Shown one piece after another: positions 8,831 to 17,955 of a DNA stretch of 64,000 bases. A model generated the notes under the pieces. The model saw only the letters and a list, made by a program, of their open reading frames with translations. It ran no database searches and had not been told where the DNA came from. Position numbers and translations under genes: made by a program. Numbering within the stretch: the first letter of the stretch is position 1; every line of letters begins with the position of its first letter. The stretch is from Jeotgalibacillus terrae (lineage in GTDB: Bacteria; Bacillota; Bacilli; Bacillales; Jeotgalibacillaceae): NCBI RefSeq assembly GCF_016908195.1, contig NZ_JAFBDK010000006.1:177351-241350 (forward strand), read 5' to 3'.

Positions 8831-11818
8831 TTGTCAGACCAAAATAAATCATTCCGTGACCGGTTCAGAAAATGGAGCGAAACCTCCAGCCGGATCGGAT
8901 TGCCACGGAAGCTGCACACATCTTATCAGGTTTTCTGGAACTTATTATTAATCTTAATGATCTTTATTGTAATAGGTGCCGCTTTTGCCGGAGGTGTCGG
9001 TGCAGGGTATTTTGCTTCTCTCGTAAAAGATGAAGAGGTTAAGTCACAGGAGACATTGGCGCAAAATATTTATAATTATACTGAAACATCTGATTTATAT
9101 TTTGCAAATGAAGTATATCTCGGTAAGATCCGGACAGACCTTGAAAGAGAAGAGGTCGCTTTGGAAGATGTTTCACCAATGCTGATTGATGCAGTAATTG
9201 CCACGGAAGACGAATATTTTATGGAGCATGATGGGGTAGTCCCTAAAGCAATCATGCGTGCAATATTTCAGGAAGTAACAAATGCTGCCAACCAGACCGG
9301 AGGCAGTACGTTAACACAGCAGCTGATTAAAAATCAGGTGCTCACCAATGAAGTATCTTTTGACCGGAAAGCAAAAGAAATTTTACTGGCGCTCCGTGTA
9401 GAAAGATTTTTTAAAAAAGATGAAATTCTAGAAGCTTATTTGAACGTAGCTGATATGGGTCGTAATGCTTCAGGCAGAAATATCGCAGGCGTTCAGACAG
9501 CAGCTCAGGGACTATTCGGGGTAAACGCCAGCGAATTGACGCTTCCACAAGCCGCTTTCATCGCAGGGCTCCCACAGGCCCCATTTGGATATACACCTTT
9601 TACGAACAATGGTGAATTGAAGTCAGATGAAGGTCTTCAGCCAGGGAGAGACCGTAAAGAAGAAGTTCTCTCCAGAATGCTGCGAGACGGAGCCATTACG
9701 CAGGCGGAACATGATGAAGCAGTTGCTTATGATTTAACACAGGATTTCGTTGCGCCAACGTCAGGTGCTCTTGAGCGTTATCCTTATGTAACCGAGGAAG
9801 TTGAAAGACGTGCTGAAGAGATTTTAACCTATGTACTTGCGGAAAAAGACGGCTATTCGCGTGATCAGGTCGATGCAAGTGAAACATTAATTGAAAAATA
9901 TTCTCTTCTGGCAGCACGTGATATGCGTCAGAGCGGATATCAGATTCACTCTACAATCGATAAAGAAGTCTATGATGCAATGGAAGAAGTAAAGAACAGC
10001 TATGAACGTTTTGATGAAGAACGAGAAGGTGAAAAGTGGGATACGGAAGCCGGTGCTTTTGTTCCTGTGATGCAGCAGGAACAGGTTGGAGCAGTATTAA
10101 TGGATAATGATACAGGTAGAATCATCAGCTTCACTGGCGGACGCGATCACGAAAGAATGAGTTTGAATCACGCGACTCAGTCATTCAGATCGAGCGGTTC
10201 GACGATAAAACCTTTAGCAGTATATGCTCCAGCTGTGCAATATGGATTGATCGGTGCAGGATCTCCATTAGCCGACGTCAAGTTTAATTATAATGGCTGG
10301 GAGCCGCTGAACTATGTTTCTTACAGAGAATATGGATTAATTCCTGCAAGAACAGCACTTGCTGCTTCACATAACCTTTCCGCTGCGAGACTATATGGCA
10401 GAATGCTTCAAAGCGGTTATAATCCAGGTGAATTCCTTGAAGTCATTGACCCACAAGAAATTAAAGATGTGGAATACAGTTATCCTGCCTTCTCTCTTGG
10501 AGGAATGGAAAAAGGAATCAGTGTTGAAGAAAATGTATCAGCGTATGCAGCAATCGCAAATTACGGCCAGTACAATGAGCCGTATATGATTGAAAAAATT
10601 CTGGACCGTGATGGAAACGTTGTGTTTGAACACGAGCAGGCACCTAAGGAAATGTTCTCTGCGGCTGCTTCCTATGTCACAATTGATATGATGCGGGATA
10701 CGCTCACATCAATCGGTTCAGGACGGAGTGCACCAGGGTATCTGAACTTTTCAACTGACTGGGCAGGTAAATCAGGAACATCTCAGGATACAAAAGATAA
10801 CTGGTTTATTGCTTCAAACCCTGAAATCACATTTGGATTATGGCTTGGCTACGATACGCCAAAAGAATTAAGATATCAGAGTTCAGTCCGCGCAATTAAT
10901 CTGTGGGCTAATATGATGAATAGGGTCAATGAGTTAAGAACGGAATTAATTGATCCGGAATACACATTCCAGCAGCCTGAAGGTGTTGTAACCCGATCGT
11001 TCTGTACATTTACAGGTCTTCCTGCAGGTCAGGCATGTGCCGGTGCAGGTCTTGTCACATCAGATCTGTTTACAACTGCATGGAGCCCATCAGGAGAAGA
11101 TGCAGGTCTTGAAACATCAAGATATGTAGTCAGAAATGGACAGCGTTATATTGCGCTTGATTCAACTCCTGCTGAGTTCTCATCAACAGGTGCGATCTTA
11201 AGCCCTGACTTTGCTGAACAGATGTTATTCCCATATGGAGGAGATGCTTCAAAGCTTTTCCCTGAAGATAATCGATTCTTTGATAATATGCTTGTGGCAG
11301 ACAACACATTAAATGATGACGGCGCCAGTCCTGCTGGTGTATCAGCGAGTGCTTCCGGCAGTACGGTCAGCTGGAGCGGATCAGGCAGCGGTGATGTTGT
11401 TGGATACCGCGTGTACTCAGGCAATAGTGTTGCTGCAATCAGACAATTTGATGATTCGAGATCAGTTACACTCCCTGCCGGCACCTATCAGGTTGTGGCA
11501 GTGGATGTAGCAGGTAAGGAATCTGCAAGATCGAATGTAGTACGAATCGGAGCTGAGCCGGCTCCGGAAGTAACAGAACCCGAAGAGCCTGCAGATAATG
11601 CAGACAGCGGTGGTGGTAGTGCAGGTGGTGGTAGTACACCTCCTCCAGAAGAACCGCCAGCTGAAGAAGAGCCACCTGCCGAGGAAGAGCCTCCGGCTGA
11701 GGAAGAGCCTCCAGCTGAAGAAGAACCGCCAGCTGAGGAAGAACCGCCGGCTGAGGAAGAGCCTCCGGCTGAAGAAGAACCACCTGGTGACGAACAGCCA
11801 CCAGGTGACGGTGAATAA
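8831..11818 (+). CDS. class A penicillin-binding protein (bifunctional transglycosylase/transpeptidase) with FN3-like and Pro/Glu-repeat tail
   Basis: A 995-residue enzyme that polymerises and cross-links peptidoglycan outside the membrane. One N-terminal anchor at about residues 35-63. The GT51 domain has TEDEYF (125-130, catalytic E126) and GGSTLTQQ (157-164). The transpeptidase domain has STIK (457-460, nucleophile S457), SHN (513-515) and KSGT (647-650). An Fn3-like domain follows at about 825-905, then a Gly-rich linker and seven PPAEEE repeats. TTG start with AAGGAGG. It is longer than B. subtilis PbpG or PbpF, and B. subtilis has no PBP at this place. Which paralogue it corresponds to cannot be told, so no symbol is given. 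Confidence 0.93.
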   Translation: MSDQNKSFRDRFRKWSETSSRIGLPRKLHTSYQVFWNLLLILMIFIVIGAAFAGGVGAGYFASLVKDEEVKSQETLAQNIYNYTETSDLYFANEVYLGKIRTDLEREEVALEDVSPMLIDAVIATEDEYFMEHDGVVPKAIMRAIFQEVTNAANQTGGSTLTQQLIKNQVLTNEVSFDRKAKEILLALRVERFFKKDEILEAYLNVADMGRNASGRNIAGVQTAAQGLFGVNASELTLPQAAFIAGLPQAPFGYTPFTNNGELKSDEGLQPGRDRKEEVLSRMLRDGAITQAEHDEAVAYDLTQDFVAPTSGALERYPYVTEEVERRAEEILTYVLAEKDGYSRDQVDASETLIEKYSLLAARDMRQSGYQIHSTIDKEVYDAMEEVKNSYERFDEEREGEKWDTEAGAFVPVMQQEQVGAVLMDNDTGRIISFTGGRDHERMSLNHATQSFRSSGSTIKPLAVYAPAVQYGLIGAGSPLADVKFNYNGWEPLNYVSYREYGLIPARTALAASHNLSAARLYGRMLQSGYNPGEFLEVIDPQEIKDVEYSYPAFSLGGMEKGISVEENVSAYAAIANYGQYNEPYMIEKILDRDGNVVFEHEQAPKEMFSAAASYVTIDMMRDTLTSIGSGRSAPGYLNFSTDWAGKSGTSQDTKDNWFIASNPEITFGLWLGYDTPKELRYQSSVRAINLWANMMNRVNELRTELIDPEYTFQQPEGVVTRSFCTFTGLPAGQACAGAGLVTSDLFTTAWSPSGEDAGLETSRYVVRNGQRYIALDSTPAEFSSTGAILSPDFAEQMLFPYGGDASKLFPEDNRFFDNMLVADNTLNDDGASPAGVSASASGSTVSWSGSGSGDVVGYRVYSGNSVAAIRQFDDSRSVTLPAGTYQVVAVDVAGKESARSNVVRIGAEPAPEVTEPEEPADNADSGGGSAGGGSTPPPEEPPAEEEPPAEEEPPAEEEPPAEEEPPAEEEPPAEEEPPAEEEPPGDEQPPGDGE
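11654..11779 (+). repeat. seven tandem 18-bp repeats encoding PPAEEE
   Basis: Seven in-frame 18-nt units of the type CCN-CCN-GCN-GAR-GAR-GAR, each encoding PPAEEE, at the C-terminus of the PBP. Third positions vary between units, so the repeat is maintained as protein rather than freshly copied. Unit number is likely to vary between strains. Confidence 0.95.
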
Positions 11819-11854
11819 AAAAACGGAGCTGTTATATACAGCGCCATCAAAGTT

Positions 11855-11885
11855 AAAGCCTCCGGCAAATTGCCGGAGGCTTTTT
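11855..11885. terminator. terminator shared by the PBP gene and acsA
   Basis: AAAGCCTCCGGCAA (11855-11868) pairs with TTGCCGGAGGCTTT (11870-11883), followed by T's on the plus strand and A-rich sequence on the other side. It lies between convergent gene ends, five nt before the acsA stop. Confidence 0.85.
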
Positions 11886-11889
11886 CTGA

Positions 11890-13608
11890 TCAGTCTTCCA
11901 TTGTAGATAAGTCACCAGTTGGCAGGTCCAGCTCCCATGCTTTCAAGACACGTCTCATAATTTTACCGCTCCGTGTCTTCGGAAGCTTATCCTTAAACTC
12001 AATTTCTCTTGGTGCAGCGTGTGCTGACAGTCCTTTTTTAACATGCTGTCTGATCTCTTCTTTCAGTTCATCACTTGCTTCATAACCTTCTCTCAGTGCA
12101 ATGAATGCTTTAATGATCTCGCCGCGAACCGGGTCCGGTTTACCGATGACCCCTGCTTCAGCAATTGCAGGATGCTCTACAAGTTTACTTTCCACTTCGA
12201 ATGGACCGACTCGTTCACCTGACGTCATAATGACATCATCAATCCGTCCCTGGAACCAGAAGTACCCGTCTTCATCCTGATAAGCAGAATCCCCTGACAC
12301 ATACCAGTCACCCGGCATAAAATAAGATTCATACTTTTCTTTGTTGTTCCAGATTGTATGCATCATTGAAGGCCAGCCCTTTTTCAAGGCAAGATTACCC
12401 ATACGGTTTGCCGGAAGTTCATTCCCCTGGTCGTCTACAATCGCTGCTTCAACCCCTGGAATCGGTTTACCCATAGAGCCCGGTCTGATCTCCATCGCCG
12501 GATAGTTACAGATCATCTGTGCACCTGTTTCAGTCATCCACCATGTATCATGAATACGATGATTGAATACTTTCATTCCCCATCTGACAACTTCAGGGTT
12601 CAGTGGTTCCCCTACACTTAACACATGTCTCAGATTCGAAAGATTATATTTCTTCACCAGCTCGTCACCTGCACCCATCAGCATACGGAATGCTGTCGGT
12701 GCACTGTACCATACTGTCACTTCATAATCCTCAAGTGTCTGATACCATGCTTCCGGACTGAATCTTCCCCCAACGATCACAGAGGTTGTGCCTGTCAGCC
12801 AAGGTCCGAATATCCCGTATGATGTACCTGTCACCCAGCCCGGGTCTGCTGTACACCAGTAAATATCATTTTCCTTCAGATCAAGCACCCATTTTGCAGT
12901 CTGATAATGCTGCATCATTGCACGCTGAACGTGTAAAACTCCTTTAGGTTTCCCTGTAGAACCGGACGTATAATGCAGGATTAGCCCGTCATCTTTTTCG
13001 AGCCATTCAATATCAAATGAACGGTCAGCCTGATTAAAGTGTTTGGTAAAATCAATATATGTCTCATCTTCTTTTACATCTTCGCCGACAACAATGACAT
13101 GCTTTAAGCTTGGCAGTTCATCAACAGGGATTCGTTCAAGAAGTTCAGGTGTCGTAATAATCGCTTTAGCATCACTGTCTTCCAGACGGTCTCTGACTGC
13201 TCCTTCCATAAATGCTTCAAAAAGCGGACCCACAATCGCACCGATTTTTAAAGCGCCAAGCAAGGCAAAATACAGTTCAGGTGACCTCGGCATAAAAATA
13301 AACACGCGGTCCCCTTTTTCAATATCTGCCTGACTTTTCAGCACGTTCGCTGCTTTATTCGTCATTTCTTTCATTTCTCTGAATGTATATTTTTCATTTC
13401 GGTTTGCATCTCTGTAATACAGAGCAATTTTGTTCTTTTTATCCCCTTCAGCATGGCGGTCGATTGCTTCATATGCCATATTAATCTTACCGGTATGATG
13501 CCATGAAAATTCTTTTTCTACCTCACTCCAGTCGAATGATTCAACTGCAGATTCATAGTTTTGAAGATTGTAATCCCCTTTAACTGCTGGTAGCGCTTCC
13601 AATTTCAT
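11890..13608 (-). CDS. acsA: acetyl-CoA synthetase
   Basis: A 572-residue AMP-forming acetyl-CoA ligase, the same length as B. subtilis AcsA. It activates acetate with ATP and CoA for growth on acetate or acetoin. The AMP-binding P-loop is YTSGSTGKPKG, and the C-terminal PKTRSGK ends at K549, the lysine that AcuA acetylates in B. subtilis to switch the enzyme off. It is divergent from acuABC, which encodes the acetylase and deacetylase. GGGGGAAG precedes the ATG. Its promoter is TTGAGA-17-TATACT. Confidence 0.97.
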   Translation of the reverse strand: MKLEALPAVKGDYNLQNYESAVESFDWSEVEKEFSWHHTGKINMAYEAIDRHAEGDKKNKIALYYRDANRNEKYTFREMKEMTNKAANVLKSQADIEKGDRVFIFMPRSPELYFALLGALKIGAIVGPLFEAFMEGAVRDRLEDSDAKAIITTPELLERIPVDELPSLKHVIVVGEDVKEDETYIDFTKHFNQADRSFDIEWLEKDDGLILHYTSGSTGKPKGVLHVQRAMMQHYQTAKWVLDLKENDIYWCTADPGWVTGTSYGIFGPWLTGTTSVIVGGRFSPEAWYQTLEDYEVTVWYSAPTAFRMLMGAGDELVKKYNLSNLRHVLSVGEPLNPEVVRWGMKVFNHRIHDTWWMTETGAQMICNYPAMEIRPGSMGKPIPGVEAAIVDDQGNELPANRMGNLALKKGWPSMMHTIWNNKEKYESYFMPGDWYVSGDSAYQDEDGYFWFQGRIDDVIMTSGERVGPFEVESKLVEHPAIAEAGVIGKPDPVRGEIIKAFIALREGYEASDELKEEIRQHVKKGLSAHAAPREIEFKDKLPKTRSGKIMRRVLKAWELDLPTGDLSTMED

Positions 13609-13640
13609 ATTATCTTCCCCCTATGTACAAGTTCTTTTAC

Positions 13641-13669
13641 AGTATAGTACACTTCCAATATTATCTCAA
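13641..13669 (-). promoter_or_regulatory. acsA promoter
   Basis: Minus strand TTGAGA (13669-13664), 17-nt spacer, TATACT (13646-13641), about 33 nt upstream of the acsA start. Confidence 0.75.
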
Positions 13670-13785
13670 TTTTTTTAATATTCCATCTAACGCTTTTTAT
13701 ACGTCCTTCAGAAATCCTCCCTCTGCAGCGGAAATCACCGGACAACAATAATAAAGTCATAAACAATATTCAATTCCCGTTTTTG

Positions 13786-13815
13786 TTGAAAGCGCTTTTA
13801 TAATTAAGGTATGCT
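13786..13815 (+). promoter_or_regulatory. acuABC promoter with overlapping cre site
   Basis: TTGAAA (13786-13791), 18 nt, TATGCT (13810-13815). The -35 lies inside TTGAAAGCGCTTTTA (13786-13800), which is one base from the CcpA cre consensus on either strand. A second possible -10, TATAAT (13799-13804), overlaps the other end of the cre. CcpA bound here would repress acuABC, as known in B. subtilis; the site is 117 nt from the acsA promoter -35. Confidence 0.7.
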
Positions 13816-13852
13816 GTATAGTAGGATTACTATGAAATGTAGGTGACAGTAA

Positions 13853-14485
13853 ATGGACCATCCAAAACTTTATAATGCCAAAGAACTGAAAACAGCTAAA
13901 GGTACCATTATGATTGAAGGTCCTGTATCAAAAGAGCAGCTTGCATCGATGGAGTTTCACGAGGATCTTGTTGCTTTCAGAATACCTGATCAGCAGCATA
14001 AAGCGCTGATTGAAATAGCAGGGCTCCCTGAAGGCAGAATTATCATCGCAAGAGAACATAATACGATCGTAGGATATGTAACCTACCTTTATCCTGATCC
14101 CCTTGAACGCTGGTCTCAGGGAAAGATGGATAATCTGATTGAGTTGGGTGCGATTGAAGTGATTCCTAAATACAGAGGGGCTTCAGTTGGTAAAAATCTG
14201 CTGCGCGTTTCAATGATGGATGATGCAATGGAAGACTATATTGTGATTACCACTGAGTATTACTGGCACTGGGACCTGAAAGGAACCGGCCTGAATGTGT
14301 GGGATTACCGGAAAGTGATGGAAAAAATGATGAATGCAGGCGGACTTGAATACTATGCGACTGACGATCCTGAAATCAGTTCCCATCCTGCAAATTGTCT
14401 CATGGCGCGTATTGGCAGCCGGATTGACCCTGAATCAATACAGAAGTTCGATCAGCTCAGATTTATGAATCGATTTATGTACTAG
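13853..14485 (+). CDS. acuA: protein acetyltransferase AcuA
   Basis: A 210-residue GNAT-family protein. AcuA transfers acetyl from acetyl-CoA to Lys549 of AcsA and inactivates it. The GNAT acetyl-CoA loop region lies around IPKYRGASVGKNLL (mid-protein). ATG with AGGTGA 6 nt upstream. First gene of acuABC, 12 nt before acuB, and divergent from its target acsA. The cre-overlapped promoter precedes it. Confidence 0.95.
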   Translation: MDHPKLYNAKELKTAKGTIMIEGPVSKEQLASMEFHEDLVAFRIPDQQHKALIEIAGLPEGRIIIAREHNTIVGYVTYLYPDPLERWSQGKMDNLIELGAIEVIPKYRGASVGKNLLRVSMMDDAMEDYIVITTEYYWHWDLKGTGLNVWDYRKVMEKMMNAGGLEYYATDDPEISSHPANCLMARIGSRIDPESIQKFDQLRFMNRFMY

Positions 14486-14497
14486 GAGGGATGTCTT

Positions 14498-15145
14498 GTG
14501 ATCATTGAAGATATGATGGTGCGCGACGTACATACACTTGCGCCGGATTCCACGCTCGCAGAAGCGATTGAATTAATGAATAATAAAAAGGTCCGCCATC
14601 TCCCGGTTACTGATGTGACCGGAAAAGTGGTCGGAATCATTACGGATAGAAATATAAAAGAATTCTCTCCGTCTCCTTTTCAGACGAATGAAAACAAAGA
14701 TCTGTATGAAACAAAGCTGCTTGATATTATGAAAACACCGGTTATTACCGGACACCCACTCGACTTTGTTGAAGAAGTTGCTGTTCTTTTTATGGAAGAA
14801 AAAATCGGCTGTCTGCCCATTGTCAGTGATGACAAATTGATTGGTATGATCACAGAAACAGATCTGCTTCATACGCTGGTTCAATTAACAGGCGCAACTC
14901 AGCCTGGATCCCAAATTGAAGTGAAAGTGCCTAATAAACAGGGTATGCTTTACGAAGTGGCCGGTATTATCAGGAAAAATCATTCAAATATTCACTCTGT
15001 CCTCGTCTATCCTGACCGGCACGATGAAAATTATAAAGTACTAGTATTCCGCGTACAAACAATGAATCCAATGTCCGTCATTGAAGATCTGCGCGCAGAA
15101 GGGCATGATGTATTATGGCCAAATCTTCCAAGTTCACCGCTGTAG
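14498..15145 (+). CDS. acuB: AcuB, CBS-pair and ACT domain protein
   Basis: A 215-residue protein with two CBS repeats (about 1-65 and 75-135) followed by an ACT-like domain (about 145-210, EVKVPNKQGMLYEVAG). CBS pairs usually bind adenine nucleotides and ACT domains small ligands, so AcuB is thought to sense metabolic state for the acetyl-CoA synthetase module; its biochemical role is not firmly known. GTG start with AGGAGG. Its 3' end overlaps acuC by 31 nt, a sign of coupled translation. Confidence 0.93.
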   Translation: MIIEDMMVRDVHTLAPDSTLAEAIELMNNKKVRHLPVTDVTGKVVGIITDRNIKEFSPSPFQTNENKDLYETKLLDIMKTPVITGHPLDFVEEVAVLFMEEKIGCLPIVSDDKLIGMITETDLLHTLVQLTGATQPGSQIEVKVPNKQGMLYEVAGIIRKNHSNIHSVLVYPDRHDENYKVLVFRVQTMNPMSVIEDLRAEGHDVLWPNLPSSPL

Positions 15146-16308
15146 AAAAAGATGCAGTCTTTATTTATTCTGATGAATTATTAAACTATCGTTTTTCAAA
15201 TGATCATCCATTTAATCAGAAGAGACTGCAGCTGACGCTGGATTTATTGAAGTTTTCAGGTGTCATCTCTGATTCGGACATTATACCTCCCCGGGTCGCA
15301 TCTGATGAAGAATTGAATCTGATTCATGATTCTTCATACATATCTGCAGTTAAACTGGCCGGTAAGGGAGAATTATCACGAGATAAAGCCGAAAATTTCG
15401 GACTGGGAACAGAAGACACACCCATTTTTAAGGATATGCATGAAGCAAGTGCCCGACTAGTTGGAGGTACCCTCACTGCTGTGGATTATGTCATGAAAGG
15501 TAAAGCGCAGCACGCTGTAAACCTTGGCGGAGGCCTGCATCATGGCTTTAGAGGAAAAGCATCAGGTTTTTGCATATACAATGACAGTTCAGTGGCAATC
15601 CGTTATATGCAGGAAAAATTTAACGCACGGGTACTATATGTTGATACTGACGCGCACCACGGTGACGGCGTCCAGTGGTCATTTTACGATGATCCGACCT
15701 CCTGCACGCTTTCCCTTCATGAGACAGGCCGGTATCTGTTTCCCGGAACCGGCGCTGTCAATGAACGCGGACATGGAAAAGGATATGGATACTCTTTTAA
15801 TATACCGCTTGACGCCTTTACAGAAGACGACTCATTCCTGGAAGCTTACAGACGGTCATTCAGGGAAGTAGTGGAGTTTTTCAGGCCGGATGTGATTATT
15901 ACGCAGAATGGTGCGGATGCCCATTGTCTTGATCCGCTGACACATTTGTCTTCTACAATGAAAATTTATGAGGAGATTCCAAAGCTTGCCCATGAGCTGG
16001 CGCATGAATATTGTGATGGCAGATGGATTGCAGTAGGCGGGGGCGGATATGATATCTGGCGCGTTGTTCCGAGAGCATGGTCGCGTATCTGGATGGAAAT
16101 GACCGGCCGCTATCCTGATTCTGCAGAATTACCTGAAGAATGGCTTGAAAAATGGCAGCCTGAATCTCCTGTCCCGTTGATTAAAACTTGGCAGGATCCC
16201 TCAGGTATTTACAAACCGATTCCGCGTAAAAAAGAAATTACTGAAAAAAATGCACAGACAATTGAAAAGGCTTTATACCAATTACTTAAATCAAAAAACC
16301 AGGGATAA
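15115..16308 (+). CDS. acuC: protein deacetylase AcuC (histone-deacetylase superfamily)
   Basis: A 397-residue zinc-dependent deacetylase that removes acetyl from AcsA K549 and reactivates it. Class I HDAC signatures are visible: GGGLHHGFRGKASGFCIYND and VDTDAHHGDGVQ, with the His-His pair and Asp ligands. It begins inside acuB (31-nt overlap) and has only a weak ribosome site, so translation is probably coupled to acuB. The stop codon lies within the downstream terminator hairpin. Confidence 0.95.
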   Translation: MAKSSKFTAVEKDAVFIYSDELLNYRFSNDHPFNQKRLQLTLDLLKFSGVISDSDIIPPRVASDEELNLIHDSSYISAVKLAGKGELSRDKAENFGLGTEDTPIFKDMHEASARLVGGTLTAVDYVMKGKAQHAVNLGGGLHHGFRGKASGFCIYNDSSVAIRYMQEKFNARVLYVDTDAHHGDGVQWSFYDDPTSCTLSLHETGRYLFPGTGAVNERGHGKGYGYSFNIPLDAFTEDDSFLEAYRRSFREVVEFFRPDVIITQNGADAHCLDPLTHLSSTMKIYEEIPKLAHELAHEYCDGRWIAVGGGGYDIWRVVPRAWSRIWMEMTGRYPDSAELPEEWLEKWQPESPVPLIKTWQDPSGIYKPIPRKKEITEKNAQTIEKALYQLLKSKNQG

Positions 16309-16320
16309 TCCCCTGGTTTT
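16295..16320. terminator. bidirectional terminator overlapping acuC and motS ends
   Basis: AAAACCAGGG (16295-16304) pairs with CCCTGGTTTT (16311-16320), loop ATAATC. The acuC stop codon (16306-16308) is in the loop and the motS stop (16321-16319) is at the edge of the stem, so a single hairpin serves two convergent operons with no spacer. Confidence 0.85.
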
Positions 16321-17041
16321 ACTGCGTTCCACCTTCATCAATATACTGATTCAAAATAACAACTTCCACTCTTCTGTTCATCGCCCAGCCAGCCGGGCCG
16401 TCATTTTCAGCTACAGGCTGCGTATCACCATACCCTACTGCAGCAAACCGCTCTGGACTGATATCATATCTTTCTCCAAGATAGCGTACGACACTGCTCG
16501 CTCTCGCAGCTGATAATTCCCAGTTGGAAGGATACACAGCAGTCTGAATCGGCCTGTTATCCGTATGACCTTCTATTCTTACAAAGTTCGGAATGTCTTC
16601 AAGCAGATCACCGACCATTTGCAGAACCGGTTCTGCTGCAGGCAGCAGCTCTGCTTCGCCTGAATCAAAGAGCACCTGCTCCTGAAGTGTAATGACAACG
16701 CCTCTGTCAGTTTCTGAAGCCGTCACCTGATCAGTGAGGTTATTTTCTTCAAGAAATGATTCAATCTCTCCGTACAGTTCCTGAAGCTCCTGATCTTCCC
16801 TGATCTCTTCTTCCAGCCACTCTTCATCAAAAGGAATAACAGTGTCTGACCCATCGAGAACACCCTGGTTTCTGAACGCCTGGGAGATAGAATCAAATTT
16901 TGCAGTATCCACCTGTGAAATTGAAAATAATAAGATAAAAAAGACCAGAATCAGCATCATAAAATCTGCAAATGTAATCATCCATTTCGGGGCACTGTTT
17001 TCAGACTGGGTGACTGAAATAAACCTTCTACGCCTGGCCAT
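16319..17041 (-). CDS. motS: flagellar stator protein MotS (MotB family, Na+-type)
   Basis: A 240-residue MotB-family protein. One transmembrane helix after KWMITFADFMM carries the ion-binding aspartate D26, and the C-terminal OmpA-like domain (GHTDNRP ... NRRVEVVI) anchors the stator to peptidoglycan. With MotP it forms the sodium-driven stator, as in B. subtilis where motPS follows ccpA. Its start lies inside motP (14-nt overlap). Identity as MotS rather than MotB rests on gene order. Confidence 0.92.
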   Translation of the reverse strand: MARRRRFISVTQSENSAPKWMITFADFMMLILVFFILLFSISQVDTAKFDSISQAFRNQGVLDGSDTVIPFDEEWLEEEIREDQELQELYGEIESFLEENNLTDQVTASETDRGVVITLQEQVLFDSGEAELLPAAEPVLQMVGDLLEDIPNFVRIEGHTDNRPIQTAVYPSNWELSAARASSVVRYLGERYDISPERFAAVGYGDTQPVAENDGPAGWAMNRRVEVVILNQYIDEGGTQ

Positions 17042-17837
17042 CTGATTTCTCCTCTTTCACCTGAGGGATCAGACGGTCATTTTCTGATAGATAGACAGAA
17101 AGCTGTTCTTCAAGCACCCTCGGGTTTTGACCGTGGTGAACACCAATCACACCATCGATCATCGCCTGCTTCACGAAAATTTCACGCTCTGTTTTTTGAG
17201 CCAGCTTACTCGCAATCGGATTAAATAATAGATTGGCAAGCAACACCCCATAAAAAGTTGTTAAAAGAGCAATCGCCATATTCGGTCCGATCGCTGCAGG
17301 ATCGTTCAATTCCTGAAGCATCAGCACGAGCCCGATTAATGTACCAAGCATGCCCCATGCAGGTGCATAGTCCCCTGCCTTTTCAATCATGCGTCTATTG
17401 CGCTTATGGCGCTCTTCAAGCGACTGAATCTCTGCCTGAAGGATATCTGTGATCGTATCACTTTCAACGCCGTCAATCGCCAGGTACACACCTTTTTTCA
17501 TAAATGGATCGCTGATCTTTTCAAGTTCTCTTTCGAGTGAGAGTAATCCTTCACGTCTGGCGATCTCAGAGAGTTTAATGAACAGGCTGACAATCTCTTT
17601 CATATCTGCAGGCTGGTGTTTAAATGCCTGCAGCGTTACAGTAAATATTCTTTTCAGTTCAGTAATTGGAAATGTCACTGTCAAAGCAGCGATGACCCCG
17701 CCAAGAACAATTAACAGCGATGGCAGGTGAAAGAAAAATGAAAATCCTTCAGTGCCGCTATTCCAGACAATTGCAGCGGCAATCAAAATAATCCCTGCGA
17801 TAACCCCTGCAGGTGTTAAAGCATCAAAACGTCTCAT
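17028..17837 (-). CDS. motP: flagellar stator protein MotP (MotA family, Na+-type)
   Basis: A 269-residue MotA-family membrane protein with helices near 8-28, 33-53, 145-170 and 180-205 and a cytoplasmic loop that contacts FliG. With MotS it forms the Na+ channel that powers rotation. ATG follows GGGGAG. It is downstream of ccpA, separated by 118 nt containing a weak terminator, so expression may be partly read-through from ccpA, as described for B. subtilis. Confidence 0.93.
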   Translation of the reverse strand: MRRFDALTPAGVIAGIILIAAAIVWNSGTEGFSFFFHLPSLLIVLGGVIAALTVTFPITELKRIFTVTLQAFKHQPADMKEIVSLFIKLSEIARREGLLSLERELEKISDPFMKKGVYLAIDGVESDTITDILQAEIQSLEERHKRNRRMIEKAGDYAPAWGMLGTLIGLVLMLQELNDPAAIGPNMAIALLTTFYGVLLANLLFNPIASKLAQKTEREIFVKQAMIDGVIGVHHGQNPRVLEEQLSVYLSENDRLIPQVKEEKSDGQA

Positions 17838-17860
17838 TGATCTGACTCCCCGTTATTTGT

Positions 17861-17895
17861 AATAAAAGCCAGTCAGGACACGCCTGACCAGCTTT
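17861..17895 (-). terminator. attenuating terminator between ccpA and motPS
   Basis: On the minus strand AAAGCTGGTCAGG pairs with CCTGACTGGCTTT around loop CGTGT, with two G-U wobbles, followed by TTTTATT. It is 60 nt past the ccpA stop and about 24 nt before the motP start. A wobble-weakened stem fits partial read-through. Confidence 0.65.
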
Positions 17896-17955
17896 ACTAT
17901 TTCTATCTTTTTTATCGGCATTTAAGAGGGGGTATTTAATACCGCCTGCATAAGA

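Noticed and set aside
11488..11868. 126-residue minus-strand frame rich in Gly and Ser opposite the PBP tail
   Set aside because: It is the antisense reading of the Pro/Glu repeats and has no ribosome site.
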